Part shown: piece by piece, positions 25,841-33,622 of the stretch
Layout: the number at the start of each line of letters is the position of its first letter
Position numbering within the stretch: the first letter of the stretch is position 1
Program-made: the position numbers and the translations under genes
From: Elusimicrobiaceae bacterium
GTDB lineage: Bacteria > Elusimicrobiota > Elusimicrobia > Elusimicrobiales > Elusimicrobiaceae
Direction of reading: 5' to 3'
DNA: 64,000 nucleotides
NCBI GenBank assembly: GCA_017534965.1
Contig: JAFXVA010000006.1
Span: 24,670 to 88,669, forward strand
The notes under the pieces: generated by a model
The model's database searches: none
Told to the model about the DNA's origin: nothing
What the model saw: the letters and a program-made list of their open reading frames with translations, nothing else

Positions 25841-27028
25841 TTACTCTAAGATCTTTGTAACAACACCTGCACCAACAGTTCTGCCACCTTCGCGGATAGC
25901 AAAGCGAACGCCTTCTTCCATGGCTACAGGGGTTATTAAGGTTACTTCGATTTCAGCATTATCACCAGGCATAATCATGTCGCCTTTGAATTGTAATTCG
26001 CCGGTTACATCGGTGGTTCTGAAATAGAATTGCGGTTTATATCCAGGGGTTAAAGGTGTATGTCTGCCACCTTCATCTTTCTTCAAGATATAAACTTGGC
26101 CTGTAAATTTCTTATGAGGGGTAATTGTTTTAGGGGCTGCTAAAACTTGTCCTCTTTCTACTTGGTTCTTATCAATACCTCTAAGCAAGATACCAACGTT
26201 ATCGCCTGCAATACCTTCATCCAAAAGTTTGCGGAACATTTCAATACCGGTGGCAACTGAGGTTAAGGTATCTCTGAAACCGATAATTTCAATAGGATCA
26301 CCTACTTTAATCTTACCTCTTTCAATTCTACCTGTTGCGACGGTGCCGCGACCGGTGATTGAGAAGACGTCTTCTACTGCCATTAAGAAAGGTTTATCTG
26401 TTTCTCTTTTCGGTTCAGGAATCCATGTATCTAAGGCTTCTAAGAGTTTTTTGATTGAAGGAACACCGAGTTCAGATGTATCGCCTTCAATTGCTTTTAA
26501 AGCGCTACCGCGGATAATCGGGGTTTCTCTGTCAAAACCATATTTTTCAAGTAAATCGCGGACTTCTTCTTCAACTAAGTCCAACATATCTTTATCATCA
26601 ACTAAATCTACTTTGTTTAAGAATACGACGAGCTTCGGAACGTTAACTTGTTTTGCGAGCAAGACGTGTTCTTTTGTTTGAGGCATTGCACCGTCAACTG
26701 CGGAAACGACCAAGATTGCGCCGTCCATTTGGGCAGCACCGGTAATCATGTTCTTAATATAGTCTGCGTGGCCCGGGCAGTCAATGTGGGCATAGTGTCT
26801 TTTATCACTTTCATATTCAACGTGGGAAACGGCTACGGTTACGATTTTGCTTGCGTCTCTAACAACACCGCCTTTTGCGATATCGCTATATGCCATTTCT
26901 TTTGATTTACCTTCGCTTGCCAAAACTTTTGTTAAAGCAGCTGTAAGGGTTGTCTTACCGTGGTCAACGTGACCGATTGTGCCGACGTTAACGTGCGGTT
27001 TGCTTCTTGAAAACTTCTCTTTTGCCAT
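25841..27028 (-). CDS. tuf: Elongation factor Tu
   Basis: 395 residues, full length. G1 GHVDHGKT, G3 DCPGHADY, G4 NKVD and G5 SALK motifs, then domains 2 and 3 with the conserved ends [13 protein letters not shown] and MPGDNAE. It carries aminoacyl-tRNA to the ribosome. The gene lies 44 nt downstream of three tRNA genes (Cys, Gly, Thr) on the same strand, a common bacterial order, with no promoter visible in between, so it is probably cotranscribed from the promoter upstream of tRNA-Cys. AGGAG ribosome site present. Confidence 0.98.
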   Translation of the reverse strand: MAKEKFSRSKPHVNVGTIGHVDHGKTTLTAALTKVLASEGKSKEMAYSDIAKGGVVRDASKIVTVAVSHVEYESDKRHYAHIDCPGHADYIKNMITGAAQMDGAILVVSAVDGAMPQTKEHVLLAKQVNVPKLVVFLNKVDLVDDKDMLDLVEEEVRDLLEKYGFDRETPIIRGSALKAIEGDTSELGVPSIKKLLEALDTWIPEPKRETDKPFLMAVEDVFSITGRGTVATGRIERGKIKVGDPIEIIGFRDTLTSVATGIEMFRKLLDEGIAGDNVGILLRGIDKNQVERGQVLAAPKTITPHKKFTGQVYILKKDEGGRHTPLTPGYKPQFYFRTTDVTGELQFKGDMIMPGDNAEIEVTLITPVAMEEGVRFAIREGGRTVGAGVVTKILE

Positions 27029-27072
27029 AATTTTTTACTCCTGTTACTTTTTTTATTTTAAAAAAATCTATA

Positions 27073-27145
27073 AGCTGGGAATGGGACTTGAACCCACGAC
27101 CTTCTCCTTACCATGGAGATGCTCTACCAGCTGAGCTATCCCAGC
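27073..27145 (-). tRNA. tRNA-Thr (anticodon GGT)
   Basis: Cloverleaf on the minus strand: acceptor GCTGGGA/TCCCAGC, anticodon stem TCTCC/GGAGA around ATGGTAA, T-arm GTGGGTTCAAGTCCCAT. CCA is not encoded. Third tRNA of the Cys-Gly-Thr-tuf unit. Confidence 0.95.
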
Positions 27146-27155
27146 AATTTTTATA

Positions 27156-27226
27156 AGCGGGCGAAGGGAATCGAACCCTCGTCATCAGTTTGGAAAACTG
27201 AGGTTCTACCATTGAACTACGCCCGC
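27156..27226 (-). tRNA. tRNA-Gly (anticodon TCC)
   Basis: Acceptor GCGGGCG/CGCCCGC; anticodon stem TCAGT/ACTGA around TTTCCAA; T-arm GAGGGTTCGATTCCCTT. CCA not encoded. Ten nucleotides separate it from tRNA-Thr. Confidence 0.95.
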
Positions 27227-27243
27227 AATGGGAAAACCTTATT

Positions 27244-27315
27244 AGGCGCGAGCGGGAATCGAACCCACGAATAGCAGTTTTGCAGACTGCCGCCTTACCA
27301 CTTGGCCATCGCGCC
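27244..27315 (-). tRNA. tRNA-Cys (anticodon GCA)
   Basis: Acceptor GGCGCGA/TCGCGCC; anticodon stem GCAGT/ACTGC around CTGCAAA; T-arm GTGGGTTCGATTCCCGC. CCA not encoded. First of the tRNA-tuf unit. Confidence 0.95.
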
Positions 27316-27332
27316 AAAATCGCTATGACAAT

Positions 27333-27362
27333 ATTATAATAAAAAAAGGACTTTCCTTGCAA
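27333..27362 (-). promoter_or_regulatory. Promoter of the tRNA-Cys/Gly/Thr-tuf unit
   Basis: On the minus strand TTGCAA (27362-27357) and TATAAT (27338-27333) are 18 nt apart; the start would fall about 10 nt before tRNA-Cys. The -35 lies inside the palindrome CCTTGCAAGG, which is also the core of the recurring TTGCAAGGATTTTT motif. Confidence 0.6.
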
Positions 27363-27447
27363 GGATTTTTTTTATTTTTTTATTTTTTAGACGAGAAATT
27401 TTAATTATTTTTAATAAGAAATATTTTTACAATAAGAATTTAGGCAT

Positions 27448-28020
27448 AAAAAAAGCGGGCTGATAAATTAAACCTGATTATCCATCATAGTTCAAACTTA
27501 TCAACCCGCATTACTGGAGTTTTCCTCCATATACTACACTCCTTTCAGTCTAGCATTGTACTTTAACCTTGCCAGCCACCCTGGCAACGCCTGCGGCCAC
27601 CACAACAAACATCACCGCAACCTAGCCCGCCAAAACAACCGGCAAGACCACAGCCAAACGGCTATGGTTTACTTATAACCCCACCCCCGCCAAAACACCG
27701 GCAGAAGCAAGGCATCCCCTCTTCGCACGAACACAGACACTAAAGCAACCGGCTTTAGCAAAAGCACCAAGGAAAAACTAAAAACCCCGGCACTTCTCCA
27801 TGTCCTGCATCACTAGCCGCTTTTTAAGCCCAAGCACCCTTGCGGGAACTTTCACGCTTGAACCCAAGTCTCTCAAAACAGGCATCTACCTTCATAACAC
27901 CCATCTTAGAAACCCCGGCCACAAGAGAAATCTGTTTATCAAAGAACACAATATTTACGGGCGGTCTCCTTTTTTAGGAGTAGGAAATGCTTGCTTTACC
28001 ACAAGCCCTAACTTCCGCCC
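27448..28020 (-). ncRNA. Candidate large structured noncoding RNA (orphan)
   Basis: About 573 nt, visibly richer in G+C than its surroundings, with no credible protein. It starts next to a near-consensus promoter and ends in a terminator. Stems seen: 28015-28020 with 27959-27964 closing the 5' domain; 27989-27993/28002-28006; 27966-27970/27976-27980; 27831-27835/27856-27860; 27740-27746/27752-27758; 27648-27655/27660-27667; 27569-27575/27581-27587. Two similar hairpins (27626-27646, 27686-27707) share CCCGCCAAAACA. I find none of the conserved RNase P, SRP or 6S motifs. Size, ornate folding and position beside tRNAs resemble the ROOL/GOLLD class of large RNAs; membership is unproven. Confidence 0.6.
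27455..27509 (-). terminator. Terminator of the large noncoding RNA
   Basis: GCGGGTTGATAA and TTATCAGCCCGC pair (one G-T) around a 31-nt loop; on the minus strand seven Ts follow (27454-27448). Confidence 0.7.
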
Positions 28021-28026
28021 ATACCA

Positions 28027-28056
28027 ATAATATACGCCTTTTTTTTGATTTGTCAA
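28027..28056 (-). promoter_or_regulatory. Strong promoter of the large noncoding RNA
   Basis: TTGACA (28056-28051) is a perfect -35; TATTAT (28032-28027) at 18 nt, or TATATT (28034-28029) at 16 nt, serves as -10. The start would fall at about 28020, exactly at the 5' strand of the first stem. Confidence 0.7.
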
Positions 28057-28140
28057 GGCCCTTTTTAAAAAATTTTTTACGACGGATAAAGTGTTTTTGC
28101 GCATATTTTTGTATAAATTTTATCTAAAACAGCACAAATA

Positions 28141-28292
28141 TTTTTGCAAGGATTTTTTAGGCACAATGATATTGTGCCGACCTATTTTTTATTTTCTTTA
28201 AGACAAGGTATAGTAGGGAACCACGCCCGCTAGGGCGGAACTATCCAAAGTCTTAAAAAAATAAAAAAGAGGAAAAAAGCCGAAGCAAAAAA
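28141..28292. repeat. Dispersed double-hairpin repeat A2
   Basis: Nearly the same as A1 (25641-25790). Hairpin 1 is GGCACAAT-GAT-ATTGTGCC (28160-28178); hairpin 2 is closed by TTTAAGAC (28197-28204) and GTCTTAAA (28250-28257), with CGCCC-GCTA-GGGCG at its tip. The closing pair is C-G here where A1 has T-A, a compensated change. It lies between the large RNA promoter and pheS. Confidence 0.75.
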
Positions 28293-28317
28293 TCTAACAA
28301 TGTTTATTAGATTTTTA

Positions 28318-28323
28318 TATAAT
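28318..28323 (+). promoter_or_regulatory. -10 box for pheS, leaderless arrangement
   Basis: TATAAT ends 7 nt before the pheS ATG (28331) with no ribosome site in between. Confidence 0.55.
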
Positions 28324-28330
28324 ATATAAT

Positions 28331-29380
28331 ATGATAGAACAACTTAAAACAAAACTTAATGAAATTGAAAACAACTATACAACCAAACTGCAAAATTGCG
28401 CTTCTTTAAAAGAATTACAAGATTTGCAAGTTGAAGCCCTTGGCAGAAAAGGCGCTCTAACCGAACTTTTAAAAAGTTTAAAAGATTTATCTTTAGAAGA
28501 AAAAAAGGCCTTTGGCCCTTTAAGTAATGAGGCAAAAAATAAATTAACCGCCCTTTTTGAAGAAAAGGCCGCCACTCTTGAAATTGAAGAAATCAATAAA
28601 ACTTTAAACGCAACAGATATAGATTTAACTTTGCCCTCTTTTCCCTTTGAAAAAGGCAAAAGACACCCCCTTGAAATTGCCAAAAAAAGAATGACAGATA
28701 TTTTAAAAGGCCTTGGCTTTGTGTGGGCGCAAGGTCCGCTGGTGGAAGATGAATACCACAATTTTGACGCTTTAAATATTCCCGCACACCACCCGGCAAG
28801 AGATATGCAAGATACCTTCTTTATCAAAAACACACAAAAGAAAGATTTTGTTTTAAGAACACACACTTCCGGCGTGCAAATAAGAACTATGCAAAAACAA
28901 AAACCGCCGATAAGAATTATTGCCCCCGGCAGAGTGTTTAGAAAAGACGCTTTAGATGCAACCCACAGCCCTGTATTTAATCAAATTGAAGGGTTATATG
29001 TAGATAAGAATGTATCTTTAGCTGATCTTAAAAGAGATTTAACTTTATTTATGAAAGGGCTTTTTGGGCCTAAAGCGCAAGTTCGCTTTAGATCTTCTTT
29101 CTTCCCGTTTACAGAACCTAGTGTTGAAGTTGATGTAAAATGCGTCTTCTGCGAAGGCAAAGACCAAAACTGCCCTGTTTGTAAAGGTTCCGGTTGGAAG
29201 GAAATGTTAGGTGCGGGTATCGTGCACCCTAATGTGCTTAGAAACTGCGGCATTGACCCCGAAATTTACAGCGGTTATGCTTTTGGTATGGGCGTTGAAC
29301 GCTTGGCTATGTTCTCGCTTAACATAAAAGATATTAGAAATTTCTACGATAATGATGTTCGTATTTTGGAGCAATTTTAA
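28331..29380 (+). CDS. pheS: Phenylalanine--tRNA ligase alpha subunit
   Basis: 349 residues. N-terminal coiled coil (about 1-90) for tRNA binding, then the class II catalytic domain: FDALNIPAHHPARDMQDTFF, LRTHTSGVQIRTM (motif 2 region) and GYAFGMGVERLAMF (motif 3). It forms the alpha2-beta2 enzyme that charges tRNA-Phe. Two CxxC pairs (CVFCEGKDQNCPVC) are a known feature of many PheS sequences. The stop codon abuts the pheT ATG. Transcription appears leaderless. Confidence 0.97.
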   Translation: MIEQLKTKLNEIENNYTTKLQNCASLKELQDLQVEALGRKGALTELLKSLKDLSLEEKKAFGPLSNEAKNKLTALFEEKAATLEIEEINKTLNATDIDLTLPSFPFEKGKRHPLEIAKKRMTDILKGLGFVWAQGPLVEDEYHNFDALNIPAHHPARDMQDTFFIKNTQKKDFVLRTHTSGVQIRTMQKQKPPIRIIAPGRVFRKDALDATHSPVFNQIEGLYVDKNVSLADLKRDLTLFMKGLFGPKAQVRFRSSFFPFTEPSVEVDVKCVFCEGKDQNCPVCKGSGWKEMLGAGIVHPNVLRNCGIDPEIYSGYAFGMGVERLAMFSLNIKDIRNFYDNDVRILEQF

Positions 29381-31747
29381 ATGAAAATATTATATTCTTG
29401 GTTAAAAGATTTTATTGATATTGATTTAACGGCAAGTGAGTTAGAAAAACATTTAACTTCGCTTGGTATGGAAGTGGAAGAAATAACAAAAACAGGTGCG
29501 GATTTTGATGATATTTACGCAGCTAAAATTGTTAAAATCAACCCCCACCCAAATGCTGATAAACTACATTTAGTTGATTTGGAAACTAAAGACGGCGCTT
29601 TAAGAGTCGTCTGCGGTGCCAAAAATATTGAAGAAGGCCAAATTGTGCCCCTAGCAAGAGTTGGTGCAAGACTTGGTAAAGAATATTTAAAACCTGCCGT
29701 AATAAGAGGGGTTGCCTCGGAAGGTATGCTTTGTTCTTCAAAAGAACTTGGCTTAACTGCTGAAGCAAGCGGTATTATGCTGCTTGATAAAAATACCCCT
29801 ATCGGCACAAATATTAAAGAACTTTACGGCAAGCCCGATATTATTTTTAACTTAGAACTTACCCCCAACAGACCGGATTTGATGAGCCACCTTGGCGTTG
29901 CGCGCGAATTATCCGTTTTACTAAATATTCCTTTAAAAAATAAAGAAATTAAGCATATTGAAGGCGCGGGAGATAGTCTTGAAGTTAATATTTTAACGGG
30001 CGAAGAAGGCTGTCAAAGATATAATGGCAGAATTATAAGAAATGTTAAAAACTGCCCTTCTCCAAAATGGCTTGCTGAAAGATTACAAGCCATGGATGTT
30101 AACCCCAAAAACGCTATTGTTGATATAACAAATTATGTTCTTTACGAAATCGGCCATCCTTTACATGCCTTTGATTTAAACCATTTAAAAGAAGGCAAAA
30201 TCAATGTGCGCTGGGCTAATGAAGGCGAAGAATTTTTAGGCCTTGACGGAGTAAAAAGAACTTTAAACCCGCAAAACCTTGTTATTGCCGACGGACAAAA
30301 ACCCGTTGCCCTTGCCGGTGTAATCGGTGGTGAAAACGATAGTATTTTACCCGAAACAAAAGATATCTTTTTGGAAGCGGCCTATTTTTACCCGCCTTGC
30401 ATAAACAAAACTTCCAAAAAAATGGCAATTTCAACGGAATCTTCCCAAAGATTTGAACGCGGTGTTGATATTGAAAACTGCACCAAAGCAATGGACCTTG
30501 CCACACAGCTTATAGTTGAAATTTGCGGCGGAGAAGTTAGCAAAGTAAATGATGTTTACCCAAAACCTTACACACCGCAAGCCGTTGCCTTTACGCCTAA
30601 AGATATTGAAAAAATCTTGGGTATGGAAATTGAAGAACAAAAATTAAAAGATATTTTTAATCGCCTTGGCAAACTTGAAGTTTCCGCTGAAAAATGGCTC
30701 TTTACCCCGCCGACACATAGGCGCGACCTTAACCACAAATGGGATCTAGCCGAAGAAGCAGCACGCTTTATCGGCTTTGATAAACTTGCCGAAAAAGCAG
30801 ATTCTTCTTATGCTCACTTATACTTTGCCGAAAACCCTAAAAATGTTGATATTGAAAATATTTTGATTGATAAACTTATCGGGCAAGGTTTCTTTGAGTG
30901 TAAGAACTATGATTTTGTTTCCCAAAAGGAAATTGAAACCCTCGGTTTTGACACGAAAAATTGTCTTGAAATTCAAAACCCGCTTGCTCAAGGTATGGAG
31001 TTTTTAAGACCTTCCCTTTTAATGAGTCTTCTTAAGAATATTCATCACAATCAAAACTTTTCAAGAGATAATTTAAGACTTTTTGAAAGTGGCAAAACCT
31101 TTAGTTTACAAAAAGGGTATCCTGTTGAAAACTTTACAATTAGTGGCGTTTTAACAGGCAAAACACCAACCCAAAAATTCTTTTTAACTCCGCAATGCCA
31201 TTATGGTATTTTTGGTTTAAAAGGTATTATTGAAACTTTGCTCTCAGATTATGAAATTAAACTTGTGCCTTCTCAAAAAGCACCGGTTTATATGCACCCA
31301 AAAATCTGTATGGATATTATGCTTGATAATAAAGTTATCGGTATTTTAGGCCAGGTGCACCCTTTAACTTTAAAAGCTTTTGATGTTAAAAATGATGTTT
31401 GGGCTTTTGAGTTTAATTTAAAGAATCTTGAAAAACATTTTGACGCCCAAACTTTCAAAAAGGCAAAAGATGTTTCCAATTTGCCGACAAGCGAAAGGGA
31501 TTTATCTTTTATCATAGATAAAACTATTCCTTACGCAAAAATTCAGCAGGTATTAAACCCGCTTGAAGTAAAGTATAATTTAATTGACCTTTACCAAGGC
31601 GAAAATCTTGCTGAAGGCAAAAAAAGTATGACCCTGCACTTTGAGTTTGCGGCTAAAGAAAAAACTTTAACCGATAAAGAAGTCAACGCGGCTGTTGAAA
31701 ATATATTAAATATACTCAAAGAACAGCTTGGCGCAACACTTAGATAA
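29381..31747 (+). CDS. pheT: Phenylalanine--tRNA ligase beta subunit
   Basis: 788 residues, full length. Order: N-terminal tRNA-binding OB domain (about 40-150, VVCGAKNIEEGQIVPLARVG), B3/B4 editing domain, B5 (about 400-470), catalytic-like core (ENILIDKLIGQGFFE) and FDX-ACB anticodon-binding domain at the C-terminus (NLPTSERDLSFIID). Beta subunit of the tRNA-Phe charging enzyme. The stop overlaps the next ATG (TAATG), so the downstream cell-division pair is coupled to it. Confidence 0.97.
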   Translation: MKILYSWLKDFIDIDLTASELEKHLTSLGMEVEEITKTGADFDDIYAAKIVKINPHPNADKLHLVDLETKDGALRVVCGAKNIEEGQIVPLARVGARLGKEYLKPAVIRGVASEGMLCSSKELGLTAEASGIMLLDKNTPIGTNIKELYGKPDIIFNLELTPNRPDLMSHLGVARELSVLLNIPLKNKEIKHIEGAGDSLEVNILTGEEGCQRYNGRIIRNVKNCPSPKWLAERLQAMDVNPKNAIVDITNYVLYEIGHPLHAFDLNHLKEGKINVRWANEGEEFLGLDGVKRTLNPQNLVIADGQKPVALAGVIGGENDSILPETKDIFLEAAYFYPPCINKTSKKMAISTESSQRFERGVDIENCTKAMDLATQLIVEICGGEVSKVNDVYPKPYTPQAVAFTPKDIEKILGMEIEEQKLKDIFNRLGKLEVSAEKWLFTPPTHRRDLNHKWDLAEEAARFIGFDKLAEKADSSYAHLYFAENPKNVDIENILIDKLIGQGFFECKNYDFVSQKEIETLGFDTKNCLEIQNPLAQGMEFLRPSLLMSLLKNIHHNQNFSRDNLRLFESGKTFSLQKGYPVENFTISGVLTGKTPTQKFFLTPQCHYGIFGLKGIIETLLSDYEIKLVPSQKAPVYMHPKICMDIMLDNKVIGILGQVHPLTLKAFDVKNDVWAFEFNLKNLEKHFDAQTFKKAKDVSNLPTSERDLSFIIDKTIPYAKIQQVLNPLEVKYNLIDLYQGENLAEGKKSMTLHFEFAAKEKTLTDKEVNAAVENILNILKEQLGATLR

Positions 31748-32025
31748 TGGACGATAGATATAAAAAATTAGTTAACTTAACCGATAGGGTAGTCAAACGC
31801 CTTTCCCTTTTAGAAAAGGAAAGAAGCGCCCTGCTTGCCGATTTAAGAAAAGCTCGCGAAGATATCAATTTCCTAAAAAAAGAACAGGAAAAATATAAAA
31901 CTTTGCGCGAGTGGCAACAGCAAACTACCGCCATTATCAAACAAGTGCAAACAAAAATTGCAAAAGAAATAAAAAAGATAGAAGAGCAGTCAAGCAAACC
32001 TTATCTGGGAGACAAAGATGAATAA
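31747..32025 (+). CDS. Small coiled-coil protein (ZapB-like position)
   Basis: 92 residues, almost entirely charged heptads (LSLLEKERSALLADLRKARE, then LKKEQEKYKTLREWQ), no signal or membrane part. I do not recognise a named family. It is sandwiched between pheT and a ZapA-like gene and overlaps it by 8 nt. In other bacteria a coiled-coil partner is encoded just before zapA in the pheT neighbourhood, so a role in division-ring assembly is a reasonable guess, no more. Confidence 0.65.
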   Translation: MDDRYKKLVNLTDRVVKRLSLLEKERSALLADLRKAREDINFLKKEQEKYKTLREWQQQTTAIIKQVQTKIAKEIKKIEEQSSKPYLGDKDE

Positions 32026-32326
32026 AAATGAAAGTATGACCCTTACTATAAAAGGGGTAGAATTAGATGATGTTTATTTTGAAAATCTTGGTCCTTTGGA
32101 AATAAACGCCCTTGCTGCTACCGTTGAGAATCAAATAAACAAAATTTCTGTAGAAAAGAAAACCCTTGATGTCTTTAAACTTTTTTTATATACAGCTTTA
32201 CATTTTGCAGCTCAGGCCTATTCCAAAAACGAAACAGCTTCCTCTAAAAAGCAAGATGAACAAGAACAGCTTGATATTGCTATTGATAAACTTTCTTCCG
32301 CTTTAAGCAGGTTGCCTTTAGAGTAG
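32018..32326 (+). CDS. ZapA-like cell division protein
   Basis: 102 residues. The N-terminal beta region (MTLTIKGVELDD) leads into an alpha segment with AATVENQINKI and a C-terminal coiled coil, the layout of ZapA, which bundles FtsZ filaments at mid-cell. The position after pheT is the same as in many Gram-negative and Gram-positive bacteria. Sequence similarity is weak by eye, so context carries much of the call. Confidence 0.7.
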   Translation: MNKNESMTLTIKGVELDDVYFENLGPLEINALAATVENQINKISVEKKTLDVFKLFLYTALHFAAQAYSKNETASSKKQDEQEQLDIAIDKLSSALSRLPLE

Positions 32327-32344
32327 TTTGGGGAGTAAAAAGAT

Positions 32345-33622
32345 ATGTCCGATTTTTTTGAAGAAGAATTAAACGCCGCTAAACAAAAAAATATGCCCCT
32401 TGCCGCACGTATGGCACCGCAAACTTTAGAAGAATTTGCCGGCCAGCAAGATATTCTTGATAAAGGCAAAATGCTACGCCGTTTAATTGAAGCAGATAAA
32501 ATAAGGTCAGCCGTTTTCTTTGGCCCTCCGGGCGTTGGCAAAACGGCCCTTGCGCGTTTAATTGCCAAAAATACTAAGGCGGTCGTGCGCGAATTAAATG
32601 CCGCCGCTTGCGGTGTTGGCGAGTTAAAACAAATTATAGAAGAAGCCAAATTTAAACAGGAAAATAATTTATCAGGCGCGCAAAAAACTCTTTTAATTTT
32701 AGATGAAATACACCACTTTAACAAAACCCAACAGGATGTTTTGCTCCCTTCTGTTGAAAGCGGTTTAATTACCCTAATTGGCTTAACAACCGAAAACCCT
32801 TATTTTTATATAAATAATGCCCTTTTATCAAGATTTTCCGTCTTTGAATTTAAAGCCCTTGATGATGACGCCCTTGATAAAATTATTAAAAAAGCCGCCA
32901 AAAGTGAAAATTTTAAAATAAAAAAAGAGGCAAAGACTTTTTTAATTACCCAGGCCAACGGCGACGCAAGAAGATTACTTAATGCTCTTGAACTTGCCAT
33001 TTTAACTACACCTTACGAAGGCGGACAAAAGGAAATTACTTTAGATATTGCCAAAGAATGTATCCAAGTGCGCCACTTAAATTATGATAAAAAGGGCGAT
33101 AATCACTATGATATAATTTCCGCTTTTATTAAATCTATGCGCGGGTCAGACCCGGATGCCGCTGTTTATTGGCTGGCTAAAATGCTAAACTCCGGCGAAG
33201 ACCCGCGCTTTATAGCGCGCCGTATTTTAATTTGTGCAAGCGAAGATGTGGGCCTTGCCGAGCCAACGGCTTTAGTGGTAGCACAAGCCGCTTTCTTTAG
33301 TGCGCAAGTTCTTGGTATGCCGGAAGTCAGAATTCCCCTCTCCCAAGCGGCAATTTATGTCGCCTGTGCGCCAAAATCAAACAGCGCATACCTTGCCATT
33401 GACGCTGCCTTAGACGAAGTTAAAAACGGACCTTATAGAGCAGTTCCCGATCATTTAAGAAACGGGGCCAAAAATATCGGCTATAAATATGCGCACGATT
33501 TTCCTAATCATTATGTAGAGCAAGAATATATGCCAAACCCCAAAAAGTTTTTAAAACTTACTACCCAAGGCAAAGAAAAAGTGCTTAAAGAACGCCAAGA
33601 ACTTTTGAGGAAGAAGAAATGA
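32345..33622 (+). CDS. rarA: Replication-associated recombination protein A
   Basis: 425 residues. AAA+ clamp-loader-like ATPase: RMAPQTLEEFAGQQDI, Walker A FGPPGVGKTALA, Walker B LLILDEIHHF, sensor 1 LIGLTTENP, arginine region LLSRF, then the MgsA C-terminal tetramerisation domain (MRGSDPDAAVYWLAKML). It acts at stalled replication forks. Its TGA overlaps the xseA ATG, so it heads a DNA-repair set with xseA and xseB. Confidence 0.96.
   Translation: MSDFFEEELNAAKQKNMPLAARMAPQTLEEFAGQQDILDKGKMLRRLIEADKIRSAVFFGPPGVGKTALARLIAKNTKAVVRELNAAACGVGELKQIIEEAKFKQENNLSGAQKTLLILDEIHHFNKTQQDVLLPSVESGLITLIGLTTENPYFYINNALLSRFSVFEFKALDDDALDKIIKKAAKSENFKIKKEAKTFLITQANGDARRLLNALELAILTTPYEGGQKEITLDIAKECIQVRHLNYDKKGDNHYDIISAFIKSMRGSDPDAAVYWLAKMLNSGEDPRFIARRILICASEDVGLAEPTALVVAQAAFFSAQVLGMPEVRIPLSQAAIYVACAPKSNSAYLAIDAALDEVKNGPYRAVPDHLRNGAKNIGYKYAHDFPNHYVEQEYMPNPKKFLKLTTQGKEKVLKERQELLRKKK

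Noticed and set aside
26229..26681. 150-residue ORF antisense to tuf
   Set aside because: Codon-bias shadow of the highly biased tuf gene; no start signals or protein features.
27108..27362. 84-residue minus-strand ORF
   Set aside because: It runs through tRNA-Thr, tRNA-Gly and tRNA-Cys; a chance frame.
27448..28020. RNase P RNA, SRP RNA or 6S RNA
   Set aside because: The conserved RNase P P4 sequences, the SRP GGAAG loop region and a single long 6S-like bulged helix could not be found on either strand. A covariance search is still needed.
27800..28030. 76-residue plus-strand ORF
   Set aside because: It lies antisense to the promoter and 5' domain of the candidate RNA, has no ribosome site and no protein-like pattern.
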